From Ramlibacter sp. (lineage in GTDB: Bacteria > Pseudomonadota > Gammaproteobacteria > Burkholderiales > Burkholderiaceae): DNA of 14,879 bases. Position 1 is the stretch's first letter; every line of letters begins with the position of its first letter. This document shows, piece by piece, positions 1 through 6,224 of this stretch. The notes beneath the pieces were generated by a model. The model saw nothing but the letters and a program-made list of their open reading frames with translations, did no database searches and had not been told where the DNA came from. The stretch spans positions 1 through 14,879 of the forward strand of contig JACMQP010000231.1 of NCBI GenBank assembly GCA_014376915.1, read 5' to 3'. The translations under genes and the position numbers were made by a program.

Positions 1-53
1 AGTCGGCACTGTTTCCGGTGGGACGGGAGTACCAAATTCTGACTGCTAGCACC

Positions 54-959
54 ATGAAACATCGCGCAGTTCTGGCCCTTCTCATACTTGCGGCGGTCAT
101 TGGAGCTGCCGTGGCCATCCGTTCACCAGTTGATGAAGGTGTCCGCTCCACAGTTCAAGCTGGTCCCATGACCGTGCCGGTCGCCGCGCCGCTATCCAGG
201 CCGGCTGCCTCGACCACGACTGCACCGCCAGTCGCGAAGCAGACGCAAACACCAGCGCCACGCGGAACCGAACCGGCCGCGTGGGCCGATGCGCATGCTG
301 CGTTTCGCGCGAGCGCAAACTTTGCGGCGCTTGTCCAGTCGGCTCTAAGCGAACCGACCGTTCCAAGACTGCATTACGCAAAACAGACGTTCCTGTATTG
401 CATGGCGGTCGGCGCTGACTTCAGGCGCCAAGCAGCCGAGCTCGCGCGTTTCGGTCCGCAAATGGAGGCGTGCAAAGCGCTCGACCAAAACTACCCAAAG
501 AGATCGGAATTCGACCGAGCTCTTGCGGCTGCCGTAAGTCGGCTATCTGAGGCTGAAAGAGCGACACTGGCAGTGATCGACAGCCCATCATCTGCAACCG
601 AAGTCCCTTTTGCTCAACGTCTTTCCCTCGCCAATGAGACGGATGACTTGACATTGTTATCCTGGACCGTAACCAGGTGGGCGATGCGGGGGGACGCGAG
701 CTTTGATGGCAGGAGCCTCAGTACTTACGAAAAGCAAGCATTTCATCACGCGGCGCTGCTGCTGGCCTGCGAGGCCGCGAACGACTGTGACAAAACGGAA
801 GTCAAGGTGTTTGTATGCCGTCAGGGTGGTGAGTGCGATGGGTCAGTCCGAGCCGCATTGCAGAAGCTTGAGCGTCCTGAAGTCACAAGCCGCATCAGTG
901 AGGCGGAGACAGCCTTGAAGCGCGCGATTGCCTCAAAGAATTTTGGTGCATTTAGCTGA
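54..959 (+). CDS. Hypothetical exported or membrane-anchored protein, Cys-rich C-terminal half
   Basis: I do not recognise this family. From the ATG at 54 the protein is 301 residues. A hydrophobic segment at about residues 5-23 looks like a signal peptide or single membrane anchor. A Pro/Ala/Thr-rich linker follows to about residue 75, then a mostly helical domain. Six cysteines in the later part, including a cluster of four near residues 235-265 (LLAC, NDC, FVC, GEC), suggest disulfides and a periplasmic location. The start at 54 is chosen because it puts the hydrophobic segment at the N terminus. An in-frame GTG lies at 18, and the frame is open to the window's left edge, so the gene could begin earlier. 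No clear Shine-Dalgarno precedes either start. It is followed after 44 bases by another small exported protein, perhaps in the same transcript. Wobble positions are richer in A/T than in the genes further right. Confidence 0.7.
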   Translation: MKHRAVLALLILAAVIGAAVAIRSPVDEGVRSTVQAGPMTVPVAAPLSRPAASTTTAPPVAKQTQTPAPRGTEPAAWADAHAAFRASANFAALVQSALSEPTVPRLHYAKQTFLYCMAVGADFRRQAAELARFGPQMEACKALDQNYPKRSEFDRALAAAVSRLSEAERATLAVIDSPSSATEVPFAQRLSLANETDDLTLLSWTVTRWAMRGDASFDGRSLSTYEKQAFHHAALLLACEAANDCDKTEVKVFVCRQGGECDGSVRAALQKLERPEVTSRISEAETALKRAIASKNFGAFS

Positions 960-1003
960 ACATGCTGTTCGTGGCACTTCTTTAATTAAACAATCGGACC
1001 TAT

Positions 1004-1303
1004 ATGTTGAAACTTCGATTCGTCCTCGTTTTCGCTGCTGTGGCGTTTAGCAATTCGGTCTTCAGCGATGCACTCAAGAGAAACTGCCCTTCCGATCGAG
1101 ACGTTCATCACATGCGCGCTGCGCTGGATGGCAAGTACGGGGCGCTGCGAGACCAAGCCTCCTTGAGCTCTGAATTCATCAGAGCTGAGCGATGCCGCGG
1201 CAATGGAAGTCCTTATTCACTTGCTGACTGGGAGCGGTTTGGCAATGTCATGCAAGGGGAGTTCGGCGGGCGGGTCCTTCCCCCAATGCATAAGCCCAAA
1301 TAG
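1004..1303 (+). CDS. Small hypothetical exported protein (99 aa)
   Basis: No family is recognised. The protein has a basic N terminus, a hydrophobic stretch at about residues 5-20 and a Ser/Ala-containing region near residues 20-24 that fits a signal peptidase I site, so it is probably secreted to the periplasm. The mature part is about 75 residues, charged, with two cysteines (NCPSD and ERCRG) that could form one disulfide. It lies 44 bases after the preceding exported protein in the same orientation. It shares that gene's relatively A/T-rich wobble positions, and the two may form an accessory pair. The ribosome binding site is weak. Confidence 0.6.
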   Translation: MLKLRFVLVFAAVAFSNSVFSDALKRNCPSDRDVHHMRAALDGKYGALRDQASLSSEFIRAERCRGNGSPYSLADWERFGNVMQGEFGGRVLPPMHKPK

Positions 1304-1399
1304 CCCGCGAGAGTGGCAACTCTACGGAACGTCTCGCCTGTGCGTTGAACCAATCTAGGTTAACGCAGAGATCTGGAAGCTGCGCACCGACCTGTAGCC

Positions 1400-1439
1400 C
1401 ACTGCCTTGCGCTTGACGCACGTCAAGCGCAAGGCAGTG
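1400..1439. repeat. 19-bp perfect inverted repeat with 2-base spacer, FNR-like core
   Basis: Arms 1400-1418 and 1421-1439 are exact reverse complements separated by CA. The centre, 1413-1426, reads TTGAC-N4-GTCAA, the same 5-4-5 layout as FNR/CRP-superfamily boxes (E. coli FNR: TTGAT-N4-ATCAA). It lies in the gap before a Dcu-family transporter, a family often under FNR control in enterobacteria. No T-tract follows on either strand, so an intrinsic terminator is unlikely, although the stem would fold strongly in RNA. Confidence 0.75.
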
Positions 1440-1449
1440 CCGCAACGCA

Positions 1450-1455
1450 GATGAT
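1450..1455 (+). promoter_or_regulatory. Possible -10 element for the Dcu transporter gene
   Basis: GATGAT matches the sigma-70 -10 consensus at four of six positions. It would set a transcription start near 1461-1462. The FNR-like dyad centred at 1419.5 would then lie about 41.5-42 bases upstream, the spacing of a class II FNR/CRP activated promoter. No good -35 hexamer is visible, which fits an activator-dependent promoter. This is a geometric inference. Confidence 0.35.
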
Positions 1456-1518
1456 GAGTCGCGGGGATCAAGCATGCCCTGGGGGCTTGTGCCTCAACAA
1501 GAACAACCGAGGCTCCCC

Positions 1519-2859
1519 ATGGAATTCTTTCTTCAGATCGTCCTGATCCTCGCCTGCCTGTTCTATGGCGCCCGCAAGGGAGGGGTTGCGCTCGGCTTGC
1601 TGGGCGGCGTCGGCATCGTCGTCCTTGTATTCGTGTTCAGGCTGCCTCCCGGCAAGCCGCCTGTGGACGTGATCCTCACCATCGTCGCCGTGGTGGCCGC
1701 ATCCGCCACCCTGCAGGCTTCGGGCGGGCTCGACGTGCTGCTGCAGCTGGCGGAGAAGATCCTGCGCCGCAATCCCAAGTACGTGTCGATCCTGGCGCCG
1801 TTCACCACCTGCACGTTGACCATGCTGTGCGGCACCGGCCACGTGGTCTACACGATGCTGCCGATCATCTACGACGTCGCCATCAAGAACGGCATCCGGC
1901 CCGAACGGCCGATGGCGGCCTCGTCCATCGCCAGCCAGATGGGCATCATGGCCAGCCCGGTCTCCGTGGCCGTGGTCTCGCTGGTCGCCTTCCTGGCCAA
2001 GGCGCCGGCAGGAGCGCCGGTCATCGACTTCGTCACGCTGCTGTCGTACACCATTCCCTCGACGCTCGTGGGTGTGCTGATGATCGGGATTTTCAGCTGG
2101 TCGCGCGGCAAGGACCTCGCGCAGGACAAGGAATTCCAAGCCCTCATTGCCGACCCCGAGAGCCGCAAGTTCGTGTACGGCGACACCAGCACATTGCTGG
2201 ACAAGAAACTGTCGAGCCAGCAGTGGACGGCGATGTGGATCTTCGTCGGCGCGATCGCCGTGGTGGGCGTACTCGGTGCGGCCGAGTCGCTCCGGCCGCT
2301 GGTCGGCGGCAAGCCGCTGTCGATGGTGCTGACGATCCAGATGTTCATGCTCATGGCCGGCGCCCTGATCATCGTCTTCACCAAAACCAATCCGACCGCG
2401 ATCGCGAAAAACGAGGTGTTTCGCGCCGGCATGATCGCCGTGGTCGCGGTGTTCGGCGTGGCCTGGATGGCCGACACGGTGTTCGAGGCCAACCTGCCGG
2501 GCATCAAGTCGGCGCTGGCGGGTGTCGTGCAGACCCAGCCCTGGACCTACGCCCTGGCGCTGCTGATCGTTTCCAAGCTGGTGAACTCGCAGGCGGCGGC
2601 GGTGAGCGCCATGGTGCCGCTGGCCCTGTCGATCGGCGTGCCGCCCGGCTACGTGGTCGCCTTCGCCGCTGCCTCCTACGGCTACTACATCCTGCCGACC
2701 TATCCGAGCGACCTCGCCACGATCCAGTTCGACCGCTCGGGCACCACCCGGATCGGCAAGTACGTGATCAACCACAGCTTCATCCTGCCGGGCCTGATCG
2801 GGGTCTCAAGTTCCTGCGTCTTCGGCTACCTGCTGGCGGTCGCCCGCGGCCTGGTCTGA
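1519..2859 (+). CDS. DcuA/DcuB-family anaerobic C4-dicarboxylate transporter
   Basis: This is an inner-membrane transporter of the Dcu family (Pfam DcuA_DcuB), which exchanges or imports fumarate, succinate, malate or aspartate. The 446-residue protein is almost wholly hydrophobic, with roughly ten membrane segments. It shows family-typical stretches recalled from E. coli DcuA: GGLD followed by [15 protein letters not shown], then [12 protein letters not shown], then [15 protein letters not shown], and near the C terminus ILPTYPSD followed by [10 protein letters not shown]. The ATG at 1519 is preferred because GAGG at 1509-1512 gives a Shine-Dalgarno at six-base spacing and the protein then begins like family members. 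An in-frame ATG at 1474 would add 15 non-hydrophobic residues. The gene converges on the monooxygenase gene, with only seven bases between stop codons. The DcuA versus DcuB subtype cannot be assigned by eye. Confidence 0.9.
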   Translation: MEFFLQIVLILACLFYGARKGGVALGLLGGVGIVVLVFVFRLPPGKPPVDVILTIVAVVAASATLQASGGLDVLLQLAEKILRRNPKYVSILAPFTTCTLTMLCGTGHVVYTMLPIIYDVAIKNGIRPERPMAASSIASQMGIMASPVSVAVVSLVAFLAKAPAGAPVIDFVTLLSYTIPSTLVGVLMIGIFSWSRGKDLAQDKEFQALIADPESRKFVYGDTSTLLDKKLSSQQWTAMWIFVGAIAVVGVLGAAESLRPLVGGKPLSMVLTIQMFMLMAGALIIVFTKTNPTAIAKNEVFRAGMIAVVAVFGVAWMADTVFEANLPGIKSALAGVVQTQPWTYALALLIVSKLVNSQAAAVSAMVPLALSIGVPPGYVVAFAAASYGYYILPTYPSDLATIQFDRSGTTRIGKYVINHSFILPGLIGVSSSCVFGYLLAVARGLV

Positions 2860-2866
2860 ACCGGCT

Positions 2867-4042
2867 TCACCGGTATAGCCAGGGCTGGTCGAGCAGCCGC
2901 TCGCCCAGCAGCCGCAGCGACAGGTCGCGGCCCCATTGCACGGGGCCCGTGGCGTGGAAGATGCGGCCGTTGCGTTCGGCCTGGCGCTGGACCCGGGCGC
3001 AGCGCTCCCAGCGGCTGAGCGCGTAGCGCCGCAGCGCCGTAGCGGGGTCGGCGATTCGCTCGCGCGCCATGCCCAGGCAGCGTCCCAGCTCCTGCGCGTC
3101 CTCGATCGCCATGCCGGCGCCCTGGGCCAGGTACGGCCGCATCGGGTGCGCAGCGTCGCCCAGCAGCGCCACGCGCCCACGCGACATCGCCTGCGCGCCC
3201 TTGAGCGGCGGCCGTTCGTGCAGCACCCACAGCAGCCAGTCGGACGCCGCCCGCACCAGCTCCTGCAGCGTGTCGCAGGTGGCGCCCAGCGCCTGCTGCA
3301 GGTCGGCGGCGGTTCCGAACTGGTCCCAGCCTTGCGGGTCGGCTGTGACGCCGCCCTCGACGATCGCGACGACGTTCAGCCATTCCCCCCGACGAACCGG
3401 ATACGTCACCACGTGCAGCCGCGGCCCCAGCCACACCGTCACTTCGTCGCTGCGCGAGGCCGCCGGCAGGCCGTGCTGCGCGATCAACGTGCGGTAGGCG
3501 ATGTGCCCCGTCGGGATCGGCCCGCCGTCGGCCCAAACCTGCTGGCGCACGCGGCTCCAGAGGCCGTCCGCACCGACCAGCGCATCGCCTTCGATTTCGG
3601 TCGGCCCGCCCAGGCTGACCAGCACAGCACCGGCCGCTTCGCGGACCCTGTCGACGCGCGCTTCCACCAGCAACTCGGCGCCGGCTTCGCGCGCGCCCTC
3701 GAGCAGCACGCGGTGCAGGTCGGCCCGGTGCACCGTCGCATACGGCGCGCCGTAACGCTCCATCGCCGCGGCGCCGAGCGGCAGTTGGGCGAGCAGGTCA
3801 CCGCTGTTGGCGCTGCGCACCGCCAGCCGCTGCGGAAAGGCCGCCACCTGCGCCAGCGCTGTTCCGAGGCCCCAGGCCTCGAGCACGCGCGTGGCGTTGG
3901 GCCCGAGCTGGATCCCGGCGCCGGCCTCGGTGAAGCTGCCGGCCTGCTCGAACACGCGGGGCCGCCAGCCGGCGCGGGCGCTGGCAATGGCCGCGGCCAG
4001 GCCGCCCATGCCGGCGCCGGCGATCAGGACTTGCTTGCTCAT
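2867..4042 (-). CDS. FAD-dependent aromatic-ring monooxygenase (salicylate/6-hydroxynicotinate hydroxylase-like)
   Basis: This is a class A flavoprotein monooxygenase (Pfam FAD_binding_3), which uses NAD(P)H and O2 to hydroxylate an aromatic or N-heteroaromatic ring in the cytoplasm. The 391-residue protein has the N-terminal Rossmann motif GAGMGG at 9-14, an acidic end of the second strand (FEQAG), the FAD/NADPH-contacting DALVGADGLWSRVR stretch, and the GD motif RVALLGDAAHPMRP with GDAAHP at 295-300. Length is normal for salicylate hydroxylase-like enzymes. The ATG at 4042 is chosen because it places the Rossmann strand at the N terminus; the frame allows a start five codons earlier at 4057. 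It is divergent from the thiamine operon with about 75 bases to the riboswitch, so the promoters may overlap. The substrate cannot be read from the sequence. Confidence 0.88.
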   Translation of the reverse strand: MSKQVLIAGAGMGGLAAAIASARAGWRPRVFEQAGSFTEAGAGIQLGPNATRVLEAWGLGTALAQVAAFPQRLAVRSANSGDLLAQLPLGAAAMERYGAPYATVHRADLHRVLLEGAREAGAELLVEARVDRVREAAGAVLVSLGGPTEIEGDALVGADGLWSRVRQQVWADGGPIPTGHIAYRTLIAQHGLPAASRSDEVTVWLGPRLHVVTYPVRRGEWLNVVAIVEGGVTADPQGWDQFGTAADLQQALGATCDTLQELVRAASDWLLWVLHERPPLKGAQAMSRGRVALLGDAAHPMRPYLAQGAGMAIEDAQELGRCLGMARERIADPATALRRYALSRWERCARVQRQAERNGRIFHATGPVQWGRDLSLRLLGERLLDQPWLYR

Positions 4043-4104
4043 GCGCCGATTGTGCACAGGAGCCCCGGCAAAGCCCTTGCAACCGCCGGCGTCCGGGCCG
4101 GAGT

Positions 4105-4110
4105 TAAAAT
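4105..4110 (+). promoter_or_regulatory. Probable -10 element of the thiamine operon
   Basis: TAAAAT matches the sigma-70 -10 consensus at five of six positions. It lies where transcription would start near 4116-4118, exactly at the first base of the riboswitch P1 stem. The best -35-like hexamer upstream, TTGCAA at 4077-4082, is 22 bases away, which is too far, so the -35 is weak or absent. The call rests mainly on position relative to the aptamer. Confidence 0.5.
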
Positions 4111-4117
4111 CGGTATC

Positions 4118-4192
4118 GCTCCGGGGTGCACGCGCCAGTGCTGAGATTCAAACCCGCGAACTTGAACCGGTTCATACCGGCGGAAGAAGAGC
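4118..4192 (+). promoter_or_regulatory. TPP riboswitch (THI element)
   Basis: This is the conserved aptamer that binds thiamine pyrophosphate and represses thiamine genes. P1 is formed by GCTC (4118-4121) and GAGC (4189-4192). GGGGTGC begins at 4123. A short P3 hairpin (CAC...GTG) is followed by the invariant CTGAGA at 4141-4146, which contacts the pyrimidine ring. Then come ACCCGCGAACTTGAACC and the P5 stem CCGG...CCGG around TTCATA, with the ATACCGGCGGAAG segment matching the consensus pyrophosphate-sensing side. P3 is short, making a compact aptamer. It stands 82 bases before thiD and is read into an eleven-gene operon, so high TPP should reduce expression of the whole cluster. Confidence 0.95.
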
Positions 4193-4230
4193 ATCACTCA
4201 TGACCATCGCCAGGCTCGGCGGCGGTCCGA

Positions 4231-4269
4231 GTGACCTTCGGAGCACCTGATTTCACGGTCACGAAGGGA
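4231..4269 (+). promoter_or_regulatory. Putative riboswitch expression platform sequestering the thiD Shine-Dalgarno
   Basis: The thiD Shine-Dalgarno is GAAGGGA at 4263-4269, five bases before the ATG. CCTTCG at 4235-4240 is an exact reverse complement of CGAAGG at 4262-4267 and could hide it. The overlapping GTGACC (4231-4236) is complementary to GGTCAC (4257-4262) and would end just before the site. Alternative pairings like these suggest translational control. There is no T-tract or terminator hairpin between aptamer and thiD, which also favours translation-level control. Pairing was found by eye; no folding energy was computed. Confidence 0.45.
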
Positions 4270-4274
4270 TCCTG

Positions 4275-5129
4275 ATGAACCACACCGCCGCGGCCTCCCG
4301 GGCTTTCGCGTACCCGCGAGTGCTCACGATCGCCGGCTCCGACAGCGGTGGCGGCGCCGGCATCCAGGCCGACCTCAAGACCTTTGCGGCGCTTGGCTGC
4401 TATGGCATGACCGCCATCACCGCGCTGACGGCGCAGAACACCCTGGGCGTACGCGCAATCCATCCGGTGCCTCCCGCGATGCTGCGCGAGCAGATCGACG
4501 CGGTGATCGAGGACATCGGCGTCGACGCCGTCAAGATCGGCATGCTGCACGCGGCCGAGATCGTCCGCACCGTCGCCGCTGCGATCGACCGCCATGCCTT
4601 GCACAAGGTCGTCCTCGATCCGGTGATGATGTCCACCAGCGGCGCGAAGCTGATCGACGACGACGCCCAGGCGGTGCTCGTGCGCGAGCTGTTCCGCCGC
4701 GCGGCGCTCGTCACGCCCAATCTGGACGAAGCCGGCCTGCTGGTCGGCCGGACACTGGCGAGCGAGGCCGACATGGAGGCGGCCGCGCGCGCGATGCTCG
4801 GCATGGGCGCGCCGGCGGTGTTGCTCAAGGGCGGCCACCTGGCCGGCGACACGGTGAGCGACCTGCTGCTGGCGCGCGACGCGCAGCCGCACTGGATGCG
4901 GGCGCCGCGCATCGCCACCGCCAACACCCACGGCACGGGCTGCACCTTGTCCAGCGCGATCGCCGCCCACCTCGCGCTCGGTGCCGAACTTCGACAAGCC
5001 GTCGAACTGGCGCGCGCGTATGTCCGCGGCGCGCTCGAGGCCGGCGCGGCCGTGCGCACCGGCGCCGGCAGCGGCCCCTTGAACCACAACCATGCGCCGC
5101 TCGCGATGCGCCTGGTTGCGCTGCGCTGA
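4275..5129 (+). CDS. thiD: Hydroxymethylpyrimidine / phosphomethylpyrimidine kinase ThiD
   Basis: ThiD phosphorylates 4-amino-5-hydroxymethyl-2-methylpyrimidine (HMP) and then HMP phosphate to HMP pyrophosphate, the pyrimidine donor for ThiE. The 284-residue protein is a ribokinase-fold kinase. The substrate-binding [16 protein letters not shown] lies at residues 20-35 and [12 protein letters not shown] follows. [10 protein letters not shown] and LVTPNLDEA are typical of Thi[11 protein letters not shown] contains the conserved cysteine at residue 223 of the anion-hole loop. Length is a little above the usual 265-270 because of a short N-terminal extension before [12 protein letters not shown] good Shine-Dalgarno (GAAGGGA) supports the start. 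It is the first gene after the TPP riboswitch and is followed after three bases by the LuxE-like gene, so it is almost certainly cotranscribed with it. Confidence 0.96.
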   Translation: MNHTAAASRAFAYPRVLTIAGSDSGGGAGIQADLKTFAALGCYGMTAITALTAQNTLGVRAIHPVPPAMLREQIDAVIEDIGVDAVKIGMLHAAEIVRTVAAAIDRHALHKVVLDPVMMSTSGAKLIDDDAQAVLVRELFRRAALVTPNLDEAGLLVGRTLASEADMEAAARAMLGMGAPAVLLKGGHLAGDTVSDLLLARDAQPHWMRAPRIATANTHGTGCTLSSAIAAHLALGAELRQAVELARAYVRGALEAGAAVRTGAGSGPLNHNHAPLAMRLVALR

Positions 5130-5132
5130 ACG

Positions 5133-6224
5133 ATGAACGCTCCCGACCGACCCCAGGACATCGTCGAAGCGGTTCTCGCGTTCATCGCGCAGGACGGCTG
5201 CACCGACCCGACGTTCGACGCTCTCGCCGTGCGCCTGTTCGGCTACCAGTACGAGAACAACACGGCCTACCGGCGCTTCTGCCAGCGGCGCGGCGCCACT
5301 CCTCGCAATGCGAAGCGCTGGAACGACATCCCCGCCGTGCCGATCGATGCATTCAAGGAACTGAGCCTGCGCAGCCAGCCGCCAGCGCCGACCGACCGGG
5401 TGTTCATGACCAGCGGCACGACGCGCAGCGAGGTCAGGGGCCGGCATCACCATCCGACGCTTGCGGTGTACGACAGTTCGATGACGCGCAACTTCGGCCG
5501 CCGCTTCATGCGTGGCCGCGACAAGCTGCCGATGGCGACCATGTTCCCGGACGAAACGGTGATGCCGAACTCGTCGCTCGCGCACTACCTCGCGCTGGCC
5601 GCCAGCGAATTCGGCACGCCCGACAGCCGCTGCTTCGTCGGCCCGAAAGGACTGGACAGCGAAGCGCTCTGCGCTGCGCTGGCGCACGCCGAGCGCAGCG
5701 CACAGCCGTATGCATTGCTCGGCGCGAGCTACAGCTTTGTCCACCTGATGGACGACTTGCGGCAGCGCGGACGGTCGTTCCGCCTGCCGCCGGGCAGCCG
5801 GGTGCTGGACACCGGCGGCTACAAAGGCCAGTCGCGCGAACTGCCGCTGGCCACCTTCTATGAGCAGCTGTCGGCGACGCTGGGCATCCCCCGGCTGCAG
5901 TGCATCAACATGTACGGCATGACCGAGCTGAGCACGCAGTTCTACGACGACGGCAACGCGTCGCTGCCATCGGTCAAGTCGGGGCCGCACTGGATCCGCT
6001 CGCGCATCGTCGATCCGCTGTCCGGCCGCGAGGTGCCGGCAGGCGAACGCGGCATCCTGGTCCACTGCGACCTGGCCAACTTCAATTCGGTCACCACCAT
6101 ACTGACCGAGGATGTCGGCGTCGCGTCCGACGGCGGCTTCCTGCTGCTTGGACGCGCCGAAGGCGCGCAGGCCAGGGGCTGTTCGCTGGCGGTCGAAGAA
6201 TTCATTCGGGCGGCGGCCGCATGA
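5133..6224 (+). CDS. LuxE-like acyl-protein synthetase (ATP-dependent carboxylate activation)
   Basis: This belongs to the LuxE family (Pfam LuxE, ANL adenylate-forming superfamily). In luminous bacteria LuxE activates a fatty acid with ATP, holds it on a cysteine and passes it to LuxC. The 363-residue protein has the usual length. The ATP/AMP loop MTSGTTRSE has TSGTT at 93-97, the adenylation-type YGMTE motif is at 261-265, and an FNSVTTILTEDVG segment follows. RGCSLAVEEF near the C terminus carries Cys350, in the position expected of the acyl-accepting cysteine of LuxE. It starts three bases after thiD without a clear Shine-Dalgarno, suggesting translational coupling, and overlaps the LuxC-like gene by four bases (ATGA). 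No luxA, luxB or luxD is nearby. Context suggests it activates a carboxylated thiamine-related compound rather than myristate; that substrate is inference. Confidence 0.88.
   Translation: MNAPDRPQDIVEAVLAFIAQDGCTDPTFDALAVRLFGYQYENNTAYRRFCQRRGATPRNAKRWNDIPAVPIDAFKELSLRSQPPAPTDRVFMTSGTTRSEVRGRHHHPTLAVYDSSMTRNFGRRFMRGRDKLPMATMFPDETVMPNSSLAHYLALAASEFGTPDSRCFVGPKGLDSEALCAALAHAERSAQPYALLGASYSFVHLMDDLRQRGRSFRLPPGSRVLDTGGYKGQSRELPLATFYEQLSATLGIPRLQCINMYGMTELSTQFYDDGNASLPSVKSGPHWIRSRIVDPLSGREVPAGERGILVHCDLANFNSVTTILTEDVGVASDGGFLLLGRAEGAQARGCSLAVEEFIRAAAA

Noticed and set aside
1400..1439. Inverted repeat as an intrinsic terminator
   Set aside because: The stem is strong, but no run of T follows on either strand, and the FNR-like geometry before the transporter explains it better.
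1248..1475. Small minus-strand open frame (75 codons) overlapping the end of the second hypothetical gene and the inverted repeat
   Set aside because: It runs straight through the inverted repeat and has no recognisable ribosome site or domain.
1468..2775. Long minus-strand open frame (435 codons) opposite the Dcu transporter
   Set aside because: The translation is His/Arg/Asp/Gln-rich with no domain pattern, while the opposite strand encodes a clear membrane transporter. It is a high-GC shadow frame.
2860..2874. Short inverted repeat ACCGG...CCGGT between the convergent genes
   Set aside because: Five base pairs without a T-tract is expected by chance in high-GC DNA.
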